From an uncultured Megasphaera sp. (lineage in GTDB: Bacteria; Bacillota; Negativicutes; Veillonellales; Megasphaeraceae), in the NCBI RefSeq assembly GCF_900539295.1, contig NZ_UQBH01000037.1, forward strand, positions 1 through 17,387: a DNA stretch of 17,387 nt. Reading direction: 5' to 3'. The position numbers and the translations under genes are program-made. The notes under the pieces are model-generated. The model made no database searches and was not told the DNA's origin. It saw only the letters and a list, made by a program, of their open reading frames with translations. Positions 7,230-15,336 of this stretch are shown piece by piece. The first letter of the stretch is position 1. Each line of letters starts with the position of its first letter.

Positions 7230-8780
7230 GTGACGGAAGCAGAAAAGGAACGAAAAGAGAGAATGAAGGAATACCGCCGCCGGTATCGGGAAAGACATGG
7301 GCTGCCGGCTCCGAAATCTCGTTCATGGAAAAAAATAGGCGGTGCTGTAGTTGCCCTTTGCATCTTGGGATTCGGCGGATTCTTTGCCGCCCAGACCCGG
7401 GCCGAACAGATGGTGACCCTCGACGGCCATTCCGTTCAGGATATGACCGATGAAGACATTGCCAATTATCTCGACATCCATGCTAAGGATATCGAAGGGC
7501 GCAAGATCCGCCTGGCAGCTGACGGCGTCGATACGACCTTGAGCCTCGATGAACTCGGAGCCAAACTCGACCGCCAGTACATCGACGATGAACTCCACCT
7601 CATCGGCCGGCAGGGCATGCCCTGGGAGCGCGTGGCCGATGTTGCCGGGACCTTGATGCATGGCAAGGACATCCCATTGGCCATTGCCGTCGATGAAGAA
7701 AAACTCGACAAGGCCTTAAACGACCTCCACGATAAGCATGACAAGGCGCCGGAAAATGCCTTTGCCTATGTCAAGGAAGACAATAAGACCGTCGCCGTCG
7801 AACCGGAAAAAGACCGCATCGTCATCAACACGGCCGGCCTCAAGGATTCCATTACCGACAGCCTGCATAAAGGCCAGACCGGGGACATCGACGTGCCCGT
7901 CGACAGCCGCGAACAGGCTGAGGTCAAGAGCGGCGATTTGAAGGATATCGATACGGTCCTGTCCTATTACACGACCCATTTCGACAATTCCAACCCCGAC
8001 CGCAACACCAATATCAAATTGGCCCAAGAACGCCTGAATCATGCCTTCGTTGCCAGCCAGCAGGACTTTTCTTTCAATAAATACGTCGGCACGCGAACGG
8101 CAGATAAGGGCTATAAACAGGCCCCGTCTTACTTTGAAAACAGACTGGAACAATCGGTGGGCGGCGGCGTCTGCCAGGTCAGCACGACACTGTTCAACGC
8201 AGCCCTCAGGGCAGGCCTCTTCATCGCCAGCCGGGAACCGCACTTTGCCCCGGCAGCCTACGTACCGGTCGGCATGGATGCCACCGTTGCCGATGACGGC
8301 CTGGACTTTGCCTTTACCAATCCCTTCCAGCACCCCGTCGCCGTCTATACCGTCGTCGGGGCCAATACGGTGACGACCTATATCTTAGGCAACCACGCCG
8401 ATACGAGCACAGTCACCTTTGAAACGACACATCTCCAGAATCTCCCTCATAAAGTCATCAAGAAGCATGATGACAGCGTCACCGACGATACCTTGAAGCA
8501 GTGGGGCTACGACGGTCACGACATCACCATCCGCCGGACCATTACCTACAGTGACGGTGACCGCCACATCGATCTCATTACGTCGCACTACGACCCCAAC
8601 GATGCCATCGTCTTGACGCCGGATGCAGACAGTGAAGAAGTGGTCAGCACGGCTGATCTCCAGCCTCAGGATCCGCTCCTCAATGCGCCGCACGACATGA
8701 TGGAATTCAACATCCCGGCAGCCCCTGCCGGCGATGACGAAGACGCTTACGATGAAGAGGACTATTCCGACGAAGAGTAG
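7230..8780 (+). CDS. VanW-family membrane-anchored envelope protein
   Basis: A 516-residue protein predicted to be anchored with its C-terminal bulk outside the inner membrane. A very basic cytosolic N-terminus (1-35) precedes one membrane helix (about 36-55). Residues about 60-230 resemble the peptidoglycan-binding-type repeats often found before VanW. The VanW domain spans about 245-385, with the hallmark GGGVCQVSTTLFNAAL (311-326). A G5-like beta region follows (about 395-465) and the tail (501-516) is strongly acidic. The start codon is GTG at 7230, with AGGTAGG just upstream, 8 bases after holA. VanW proteins occur beside vancomycin-resistance genes and in many unrelated cell envelopes; their biochemical role is unknown, and nothing here suggests a resistance cluster. 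Co-transcription with holA and polC is likely. Confidence 0.87.
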   Translation: MTEAEKERKERMKEYRRRYRERHGLPAPKSRSWKKIGGAVVALCILGFGGFFAAQTRAEQMVTLDGHSVQDMTDEDIANYLDIHAKDIEGRKIRLAADGVDTTLSLDELGAKLDRQYIDDELHLIGRQGMPWERVADVAGTLMHGKDIPLAIAVDEEKLDKALNDLHDKHDKAPENAFAYVKEDNKTVAVEPEKDRIVINTAGLKDSITDSLHKGQTGDIDVPVDSREQAEVKSGDLKDIDTVLSYYTTHFDNSNPDRNTNIKLAQERLNHAFVASQQDFSFNKYVGTRTADKGYKQAPSYFENRLEQSVGGGVCQVSTTLFNAALRAGLFIASREPHFAPAAYVPVGMDATVADDGLDFAFTNPFQHPVAVYTVVGANTVTTYILGNHADTSTVTFETTHLQNLPHKVIKKHDDSVTDDTLKQWGYDGHDITIRRTITYSDGDRHIDLITSHYDPNDAIVLTPDADSEEVVSTADLQPQDPLLNAPHDMMEFNIPAAPAGDDEDAYDEEDYSDEE

Positions 8781-8812
8781 CCTTCCATCGGGCATGAAAG
8801 AAAGGATAATAT

Positions 8813-11800
8813 ATGAAAGTTTGGCATATTGTTCCCAAAAATGACATTTTGATTCCCATCGACGGCGGCCAGACCGTCACCGTCGCCTCCATTGCGGCTG
8901 ACCTTGAACGGCACGCCTGGAAGGTCAAGACCGAGGCGTCCTATGCCCCGAGTGACATGGACCTCCTCCGCGACCGCGTCTGCCGGAAATTGGGCCTCGA
9001 CGGCTCCGTTTCCATCGAACACCAGGTGACGTCCGTCTTTCACGGCGGCGACATGGCCTTGTCCGTGCCGGAAAACGATCCCCTGCGGCAGGTTGCCGAC
9101 ATCTCGACGGACGACCTTGAAGGCTACGGCATTCCCCACGAAGATTCGTACGAGTCCCTTTATGAAGTCGACAACGACTTATATGACGACGAAGACTACA
9201 AAAAGGCCTGCCAGTGCGCCTCTGTCTCGTCGTGCAATGTCACCAAAAGCGGCAAGGGAAGCGGCGGCACTAAGACCGGCGGCGACAGCCGGGTCTGGAT
9301 GGGCCGGGCTTTCGGCGGTCAGGCCGTACCGATCAACGACGTCCTCGGCGAAGAGCAGAACGACGTCGTCCTTCAGGGCAAAATCGTCAAAGTCGAATTC
9401 CGGGAATTGAAATCCAAGCGTATTCTCCTGACCTTTCAGATGGCCGACAGCAGCAACGGCATTTCGGCTAAAAAATTCCTCGACGTCAGCAATCAGGGCG
9501 GCAGCGGCAAATTCCGCCGCAAGAATACGATGACGCCGGAAGAATATGACTGCCTCAAGAAAAAACTGCAGCCCGGCGCCTTCGTCCGCATCCACGGCAA
9601 CATCCAGTACGACAACTATCAGAACGACTACGTCTTCATGGCCTATGACATGATGGAAGCTGCTGGCGGAACGGTCGAACGGGAAGATAATAATCCGACG
9701 CCCCGCGTCGAACTCCACCTGCATACGGTCATGAGCGACATGGATGCCTTGATCACGGTCAAACAGCTCATCAAGACCGTCAAAAAATGGCATCACCCGG
9801 CCATTGCCGTCACCGACCACGGCGTCGTCCAGTCCTTCCCGCTCCTGCAGGAAATCTCGACGGACAAGAGCAACGGCATCAAGGTCATCTACGGCATGGA
9901 AGGCTACCTCTTTGACGACAAGATCGACCAGTCGTACCATATCATCATCCTGGCCCAAAACCAGACCGGGATCCGCAACCTGTACAAACTGGTCAGCATC
10001 TCCCATCTGAAATACATCTACCGCGGCCGTCCCCGCATTCCCCGGGCCGTCCTGGACGAATACCGGGAAGGGCTCATCCTGGGCTCGGCCTGCGAAGCGG
10101 GCGAATTGGTCCGCTCCATGGTCCAGAAAAAACTGCCCTATGAAGAATTGAAGAAAATCGCCGATTACTACGATTACCTGGAAATCCAGCCCCTGACCAA
10201 CAACGGCTTCCTGGTCCGCGAAGGCTATGTCGCCGACGAAGAAGGGCTGCGCGACATCAACCGGACGATCTTAAAAATCGGTGACGAATTGGGGAAATTG
10301 ACCGTCGCCACCTGTGACGCTCACTTCATGAATCCCGAAGACAAGATCTACCGGGAAATCCTCATGACCGGCAAGGGTTTCAAAGATGCCGAATTCCAGC
10401 CCGACCTCTACCTGCGCACGACGGATGAAATGCTGGAAGAATTTTCCTACCTCGGCGAAGACCGGGCACGGGAAGTGGTCATTACCAATCCCAATAAGGT
10501 CAACGACATGATCGACGACTGCCGGCCCATTCCGAAGGAAACGCTGTACTTCCCGGAAATCTCCGGTTCGTCCGAAGCCTTGAAGAAGATGTGTTACGAC
10601 AAGGCTCATGAAATCTACGGCACGCCATTGCCGAAGATCGTCGAAGACCGCCTTGAAGAAGAATTTACGTCCATCTTGGGCCACGGCTTCGGCGTCCTCT
10701 ATTACATCGCCCATAAATTGGTTAAGCACTCCAACGACGACGGCTACCTCGTAGGTTCCCGTGGTTCTGTCGGCTCGTCCTTCGTGGCCACCATGTCCGG
10801 CATCACCGAAGTCAACCCGCTTCCTCCGCACTACGTCTGCCCCAAGTGCCATTGGAGCCATTTCTATACGAAAGGGGAGTACGGCGGCGGCTTCGACCTG
10901 CCCGACAAGACCTGCCCCGAATGCGGCGAGCAGCTCTTAAAGAACGGTCACAACATTCCTTTTGCCATCTTCCTCGGTTTCGACGGCGACAAGGTCCCCG
11001 ATATCGACCTCAATTTCTCCGGCGAATACCATCCCAAGGCTCATAAATATACGGAAGAACTCTTCGGCAAGGACAACGTCTTCCGCGCCGGTACCATCGG
11101 TGCCGTAAAAGACAAGACGGCCTACGGCTACGTCATGAAATGGGCTGAAGCCAAGGGCATCAAAGTCAACGACGCCTACGTCAACAGCCTCGTTTCGGGC
11201 TGCGTTGGCATAAAAAATACGACGGGCCAGCATCCGGGCGGCGTCATGGTTATCCCCCGCGATATGGACGTCCATCACTTTACACCGGTCCAGTACCCGG
11301 CCAATAAGAAAGACAGCGGCATCATTACGACCCACTTCGATTACCACTCCATCGAAGGCCGACTGGTCAAGCTCGATATCCTCGGCCACGATGATCCGAC
11401 GGTCATCCGCATGCTTGAAGACATGACCCATATCAAGGCGACGACCATTCCCTTCGACGATCCGGCGACGATGAGCCTGTTCAGCTCGACCAAGGCTCTC
11501 GGCGTGACGCCGGAAGAACTGGGCTCCAAAGTCGGAAGCCTGGGCATCCCTGAATTCGGCACCAACTTCGTCCGTCAGATGCTGGTCGATACCAAGCCCA
11601 AGACCTTCTCAGAACTGGTCCGAATTTCCGGTTTCTCCCACGGTACCGACGTCTGGCTGAACAACGCACAGGACCTCATCACGTCCGGCACGGTTCCCCT
11701 GAAGGAAGCCGTTTCGACCCGTGACGACATCATGAACTATCTCATCGAACACGGCATCAAGCCCAAGACCAGCTTCAAGGTCATGGAAAACGTCCGTAAG

Positions 11801-12451
11801 GGCAAAGGCATCGACAAGCCCAACAAACTCGGCCAGAAGACGACCGATTACGAAGGCGAATTGAAAGCCGGCCACATCCCGCAGTGGTTCATCGACTCGT
11901 GCCAAAAAATCGGCTACCTCTTCCCGAGAGCTCACGCCGTAGCCTACGTCATGATGGCCTTCCGCATCGCCTGGTATAAGATCAACCAGCCCCTGGCGTA
12001 CTACTGCGCCTACTTCACCATCCGGGCCAAGGCCTTCAAACTGTCGGCCATGATCCACGGCCTCGAAGGCCAGGAACGGGCCATGAAGGAAATCGCCGCC
12101 AAGGGCAAGAGCGCGTCCAAGATCGAACAGGACCTCTATTCGGCCCTGGAACTGGCCAAGGAAATGAGCCTTCGCGGCTTCTCCTTCCTGAACGTCGACA
12201 TCAACCGTTCCGATGCGACCAAATTCACCATCTGCGACGGCAAGATCCTGCCGCCCTTTACGGCCATCGACGGCCTGGGGGCCAGCGTTGCCGAACAGAT
12301 CGTTGCCGAACGGGCCATCTCGCCCTTCAGTTCGAAAGCCGATCTCAAGATACGCGGCAAGGTTTCCCAGTCCCTCATCGACGCCATGAGCGAAGGCGGC
12401 TGCTTAGGCGACCTGCCGGAAGACGAACAAATCGATCTCTTCGCCATGTAA
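8813..12451 (+). CDS. polC: PolC-type DNA polymerase III alpha subunit lacking the exonuclease domain
   Basis: The replicative polymerase, 1212 residues against about 1430 for typical PolC. Order seen: N-terminal domain (1-125); a low-complexity Gly/Ser linker with clustered cysteines (about 130-160); OB domain (about 180-285); PHP domain (about 300-510); and polymerase palm, fingers and thumb after that. PHP metal ligands appear complete: H302, H304, D309 or D311, H336, E363, H376, C427, D502, H504. Catalytic aspartates are D730 and D732 (VPDIDLNF) and D855 (KLDILGHDD). A C4 zinc module is at C676, C679, C701 and C704. The tail ends in QIDLF (1206-1210), the sliding-clamp-binding motif. The DnaQ-like exonuclease that normally splits PHP after GVEAYLVDD-type sequence is missing: GMEGYLFDD runs directly into YHIIILAQN. 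A ribosome site AAAGGA lies at 8800-8805. It is the last gene of the cluster. Confidence 0.95.
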   Translation: MKVWHIVPKNDILIPIDGGQTVTVASIAADLERHAWKVKTEASYAPSDMDLLRDRVCRKLGLDGSVSIEHQVTSVFHGGDMALSVPENDPLRQVADISTDDLEGYGIPHEDSYESLYEVDNDLYDDEDYKKACQCASVSSCNVTKSGKGSGGTKTGGDSRVWMGRAFGGQAVPINDVLGEEQNDVVLQGKIVKVEFRELKSKRILLTFQMADSSNGISAKKFLDVSNQGGSGKFRRKNTMTPEEYDCLKKKLQPGAFVRIHGNIQYDNYQNDYVFMAYDMMEAAGGTVEREDNNPTPRVELHLHTVMSDMDALITVKQLIKTVKKWHHPAIAVTDHGVVQSFPLLQEISTDKSNGIKVIYGMEGYLFDDKIDQSYHIIILAQNQTGIRNLYKLVSISHLKYIYRGRPRIPRAVLDEYREGLILGSACEAGELVRSMVQKKLPYEELKKIADYYDYLEIQPLTNNGFLVREGYVADEEGLRDINRTILKIGDELGKLTVATCDAHFMNPEDKIYREILMTGKGFKDAEFQPDLYLRTTDEMLEEFSYLGEDRAREVVITNPNKVNDMIDDCRPIPKETLYFPEISGSSEALKKMCYDKAHEIYGTPLPKIVEDRLEEEFTSILGHGFGVLYYIAHKLVKHSNDDGYLVGSRGSVGSSFVATMSGITEVNPLPPHYVCPKCHWSHFYTKGEYGGGFDLPDKTCPECGEQLLKNGHNIPFAIFLGFDGDKVPDIDLNFSGEYHPKAHKYTEELFGKDNVFRAGTIGAVKDKTAYGYVMKWAEAKGIKVNDAYVNSLVSGCVGIKNTTGQHPGGVMVIPRDMDVHHFTPVQYPANKKDSGIITTHFDYHSIEGRLVKLDILGHDDPTVIRMLEDMTHIKATTIPFDDPATMSLFSSTKALGVTPEELGSKVGSLGIPEFGTNFVRQMLVDTKPKTFSELVRISGFSHGTDVWLNNAQDLITSGTVPLKEAVSTRDDIMNYLIEHGIKPKTSFKVMENVRKGKGIDKPNKLGQKTTDYEGELKAGHIPQWFIDSCQKIGYLFPRAHAVAYVMMAFRIAWYKINQPLAYYCAYFTIRAKAFKLSAMIHGLEGQERAMKEIAAKGKSASKIEQDLYSALELAKEMSLRGFSFLNVDINRSDATKFTICDGKILPPFTAIDGLGASVAEQIVAERAISPFSSKADLKIRGKVSQSLIDAMSEGGCLGDLPEDEQIDLFAM

Positions 12452-12465
12452 GCGGCAAAGGACAG

Positions 12466-12492
12466 AGCCTCTCCTGTTGGAGGGGCTTTTTC
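12466..12492 (+). terminator. Intrinsic terminator after polC
   Basis: AGCCTCTCC (12466-12474), loop TGTT, then GGAGGGGCT (12479-12487) forms a 9-pair stem with one G-T wobble, followed by a T run. It closes the comEA-polC unit. Confidence 0.88.
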
Positions 12493-12494
12493 TC

Positions 12495-12523
12495 TCGACA
12501 GAATGTCATTATTGCCGTATAAT
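12495..12523 (+). promoter_or_regulatory. Promoter of the yerC unit
   Basis: TCGACA (12495-12500), a 17-base spacer and TATAAT (12518-12523) give a near-consensus sigma-A promoter immediately after the polC terminator. Inverted ATTATT (12508-12513) and AATAAT (12521-12526) flank or overlap the -10 element and could be an operator. Confidence 0.68.
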
Positions 12524-12595
12524 AATTCTTGTATTTAGCCGACTAAAGGAACGGCCTCAGCAAGAAAAATCTGTCTCAGAAGGAGGGGATGTACC

Positions 12596-12919
12596 GTGGC
12601 AGTGAATGAAAAATTACGGGATCATCTGCACGACCAACTGTTTCGGGCGATATTGGAATTAAAAAACGTCGACGAATGTTATGAATTTTTCGAAGACATC
12701 TGCACGATTCAGGAAATGAAAGCCATTTCAGCGAGACTCGAAGTGGCCCGCATGCTCAAAGCCGGCGACATTTATGAGGACATCGTCCAAAAGACCGGTG
12801 CCAGTACGGCGACGATCAGCCGTATCAAGCGCTGCCTTGTTTACGGCAGCGGCGGATATGAAAAGATCCTCAGCCGCATGGCCGAGAAAGAACCAGATTT
12901 TTTGAAATTATCCAAGTAG
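12596..12919 (+). CDS. YerC/YecD-family TrpR-like regulator
   Basis: A 107-residue all-helical protein of the TrpR superfamily, YerC/YecD branch. Residues about 8-57 are the helical dimerisation part (EFF.DICT-type sequence FFEDICTIQEMKAI). Residues about 58-83 form the helix-turn-helix, with IYEDIVQKTGASTATISRIKRCL as recognisable family sequence. It should act as a DNA-binding repressor; the ligand, if any, is unknown for this branch, and tryptophan regulation should not be assumed. The start is GTG at 12596, backed by AGGAGG at 12581-12586 with 9-base spacing. It heads a three-gene unit with an unknown protein and a sugar kinase, so it may control that unit; the dyad over its own -10 element fits this. 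Confidence 0.88.
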   Translation: MAVNEKLRDHLHDQLFRAILELKNVDECYEFFEDICTIQEMKAISARLEVARMLKAGDIYEDIVQKTGASTATISRIKRCLVYGSGGYEKILSRMAEKEPDFLKLSK

Positions 12920-12935
12920 GAGGACAGCCGATTTC

Positions 12936-13502
12936 ATGAAGGCCAAGATTGACGTCACCATTTTCAAGAACGGTGATATGGATATACTGCAGGCTTCGAT
13001 CTATGAAGAACTGTGGAAGGATTACTCTACATTTAAGCAACGGGCTGTCATGCAGGAAGAAAAGGAAACGAAGAAAGGCATCTTTTTATCCCGCCGGTAC
13101 TATCGGGCGGCATTGTTGTCATTATTTACTTTTTTTGAAGGCGTCATCAACAACTGGGTGAAGACCATCATCCAGGAACGCTCGGAATTTTCGAGTGCTG
13201 CCGAAGAGCAGACCCTGAAAAAATGCGACGCCGTCATCGAATACTGCTTCTTCTGTTCTTATACCAAGCATACTGGCACCTTTACCTCGCTTTACGGCTA
13301 CATCAACCGCTATGAACAGCACGATTTGGCCCTCATTGAACATATCGACGGACAGACCCTCGAAGCCATTGAACTGGCAATGGAAGAATATTTCTGTTAC
13401 GTTGAAGCCCTGACCAGCCTCAAGCGTTTCCCCAAGCCCAACCAATCGACGACGGGCCTGGTCGGACGTATCGGCGGCATCGTCAAGGACTGCCACGGCT
13501 GA
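12936..13502 (+). CDS. Hypothetical protein, predicted helical, 188 residues
   Basis: I do not recognise this family. The product has no signal peptide; a moderately hydrophobic amphipathic stretch (about 55-80, RRYYRAALLSLFTFFEGVIN) looks like a buried helix rather than a clear membrane span. The middle is rich in cysteine and aromatics (C97, C104, C107, with YCFFCSY) and a second helix-rich part runs about 140-165 (EAIELAMEEYFCYVEAL). The tail holds a Gly-rich segment (GLVGRIGGIV). The gene starts 16 bases after yerC, with its ribosome site (GGAGGA) overlapping the yerC stop, and lies 19 bases before the sugar kinase, so it belongs to that unit. The opening of the hydrophobic helix is loosely reminiscent of HEPN-like helical bundles, but no catalytic R-x4-6-H motif is present. 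Confidence 0.75.
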   Translation: MKAKIDVTIFKNGDMDILQASIYEELWKDYSTFKQRAVMQEEKETKKGIFLSRRYYRAALLSLFTFFEGVINNWVKTIIQERSEFSSAAEEQTLKKCDAVIEYCFFCSYTKHTGTFTSLYGYINRYEQHDLALIEHIDGQTLEAIELAMEEYFCYVEALTSLKRFPKPNQSTTGLVGRIGGIVKDCHG

Positions 13503-13504
13503 TG

Positions 13505-13510
13505 AAAGGA
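13505..13510 (+). promoter_or_regulatory. Ribosome binding site that decides the sugar-kinase start
   Basis: AAAGGA is 11 bases before the ATG at 13522 but only 2 bases before the in-frame GTG at 13513, which favours the ATG. Confidence 0.55.
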
Positions 13511-13521
13511 TTGTGGTATCA

Positions 13522-15042
13522 ATGAGTGATAAGTATTATATCGGTTTTGACGCCGGAACACAGAGCGTCAAAGTAGCCGTTTACGACGACGAACAGCACT
13601 GCCTGGCCATGGATACGGCCAAGACCCATCTGGCATATCCTAAGCCCGGCTGGGTACAGATGGATGTCGATGAATATTATCGCCTCATCAAACAGTGCAT
13701 GGCGTCGTGCAGCCGTCAGATGGAAGAAAAAGGCTGGGACGTCAGCAAAGTCCGGGCCATCATGGGCGACGGCATCATCTGTGGGATCGCCGGCATCGAC
13801 GCCGACGGCAAGGCCGTAACGCCTTATGTCAACTACCTCGACAGCCGCACCCGCGACGACGTAGAAGCCCTGAAAGCGCAGAAGCTCGACATTTGGGGAC
13901 GGGAAACGGGCAATGCCGAACCGAACATGATGTTCCCGGCCATGTTTGCCCGTTGGTTCATGAAGAACGTGCCGGCCTGGCAGGAAAAGGGCGTCAAGTT
14001 CGTCCACAACTGCCCCTACGTCTTGATGCATCTGGCCGGTCTTAAAGGCGACGACGCCTTCATCGACTGGGGCACCATGTCCGGCTGGGGCCTCGGTTAC
14101 GACGTCGTCAAAAAAGAATGGTCTCAGGAACAACTGGACATCCTCGGAATTTCCCGGTCCTACATGCCGCGCATCGTAAAGCCCTGGGATATCATCGGCT
14201 ATCTTTGCGAAGAAGACGCCATGGAAACGGGTTTCCCCGCAGGCATTCCCATCTGCGCCGGCGCCGGTGATACGATGGAATCCATGATGGGCAGCGGGAT
14301 TTTGGAAGCGGGCAACGCCGTTGACGTCGCCGGGACCTGTGCCATGTTCTGCGCCGCAACGGATGGCATCCTGCCGGAACTGTCGGTCCCGGGGAGCAAC
14401 CTGATCTTTAACTCCGGAACCCTGCCGGGAACGTATTTCTACTGGGGCATGGTCCGCACCGGAGGTCTGGCCCTGCGCTGGTTTAAAGACAGCATCGCCA
14501 GAGAAGAAGGGGACGACTATTACGCGACCCTCGACGAACTGGCCAAGCGCCATAAACCGGGCTGCGACGGCGCCATGTTCCTGCCCTACCTTACGGGCGG
14601 CGACAGCGCCTATCCCAACGTCCGCGGTACCTTTACGGGCCTGACCCTCGACTCCGACCAGGGCGCCATGTGGCGCTGCGTCCTCGAAGGCATCGGCTAC
14701 GACTACATGGAAGTCACCGATCAGTACCGCGCAGCCGGCATCGCCTTGAAGCACCTGACCATCACCGAAGGCGGCAGCCGCGATGCCCTGTGGAATCAGA
14801 TCAAGGCCGACATGCTCGATACGACCGTCGTTACCCTGAAAGTAGCCGGCGGAGCCGTACCGACCAACTGCATCGTCGCAGCCTACGCGGCTGGCGATAT
14901 CAAAGACCTGAAAAAAGCCCTCCAGCGCCAGCTGGAAGTCAAGGCGACCTACGTTCCGCAGAAAGAAAACACCAAGATGTACCGCGCTTCCTACGAAAAA
15001 CGAGGCGCTCTCTTAAAAGCCCTCAATGAGGGACAACAATAA
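13522..15042 (+). CDS. FGGY-family carbohydrate kinase (xylulokinase-like)
   Basis: A 506-residue cytosolic kinase that transfers phosphate from ATP to a sugar or polyol. Positions here count from the ATG at 13522. The N-terminal phosphate loop YIGFDAGTQSVKVAVYD starts at residue 6, and the substrate-lobe motif WVQMDVDEYY follows near 45. The catalytic aspartate is in AGAGDTMESMMGSG near residue 250, and the C-terminal adenosine motif TEGGSRDALWNQIKADML lies near residue 415. Both FGGY lobes are present and length is normal. The substrate cannot be fixed from sequence: the overall look is closest to xylulokinase or related kinases of unknown specificity. No transporter or isomerase gene is adjacent, which is unusual for a catabolic sugar kinase. 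It is the last gene of the yerC unit and is followed by a strong terminator. Confidence 0.9.
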   Translation: MSDKYYIGFDAGTQSVKVAVYDDEQHCLAMDTAKTHLAYPKPGWVQMDVDEYYRLIKQCMASCSRQMEEKGWDVSKVRAIMGDGIICGIAGIDADGKAVTPYVNYLDSRTRDDVEALKAQKLDIWGRETGNAEPNMMFPAMFARWFMKNVPAWQEKGVKFVHNCPYVLMHLAGLKGDDAFIDWGTMSGWGLGYDVVKKEWSQEQLDILGISRSYMPRIVKPWDIIGYLCEEDAMETGFPAGIPICAGAGDTMESMMGSGILEAGNAVDVAGTCAMFCAATDGILPELSVPGSNLIFNSGTLPGTYFYWGMVRTGGLALRWFKDSIAREEGDDYYATLDELAKRHKPGCDGAMFLPYLTGGDSAYPNVRGTFTGLTLDSDQGAMWRCVLEGIGYDYMEVTDQYRAAGIALKHLTITEGGSRDALWNQIKADMLDTTVVTLKVAGGAVPTNCIVAAYAAGDIKDLKKALQRQLEVKATYVPQKENTKMYRASYEKRGALLKALNEGQQ

Positions 15043-15052
15043 AGCTCACTCC

Positions 15053-15090
15053 GTACCGCATCGGTTCACTCCGGTGCGGTGCTTTTTTTT
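15053..15090 (+). terminator. Intrinsic terminator after the sugar kinase
   Basis: GTACCGCATCGG (15053-15064), a 6-base loop, then CCGGTGCGGTGC (15071-15082) forms a 12-pair stem with two G-T wobbles, followed by eight T residues. Confidence 0.92.
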
Positions 15091-15336
15091 GTCAGTCCCG
15101 AAAGAGCAGCCGTCTCCTTCACGCATAATTCCCGTTGGGTATGAAGAAGTATTCACTTTGTGAAAAAAGACGTAACTTTGATAACATACGTTCATAACGT
15201 AACGTATTTCCATGCCGTAATTGTATCGAAGAATGAAAATAAGTAACTTGACTTAAAACGGCTTGCATAAAATGCATGTAATAAATGTGAAAAAATGAAA
15301 AAAGTGCCGTTTTTTAGTGGATTTTTTTGGTGTGTG

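Noticed and set aside
7230..8780. Glycopeptide-resistance cluster because of the VanW domain
   Set aside because: No vanA/B-type ligase, vanH, vanX or two-component genes are nearby. VanW domains are common in ordinary envelopes.
12936..13502. HEPN-type toxin or RNase assignment for the unknown protein
   Set aside because: There is only a vague helical resemblance. The R-x4-6-H catalytic motif is missing and no antitoxin-like nucleotidyltransferase is adjacent.
13513..13521. GTG start three codons upstream of the sugar kinase ATG
   Set aside because: It is only 2 bases from the ribosome site; the ATG at 13522 has workable spacing.
15158..15164. TTGTGAA as a Rex (redox repressor) half-site near hbd
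   Set aside because: The matching second half TTCACAA is absent downstream, and the dyad actually present has the opposite arm order.
15248..15273. TTGACT with TAAAAT as a second hbd promoter
   Set aside because: The spacer is 14 bases, too short for a normal sigma-A promoter.
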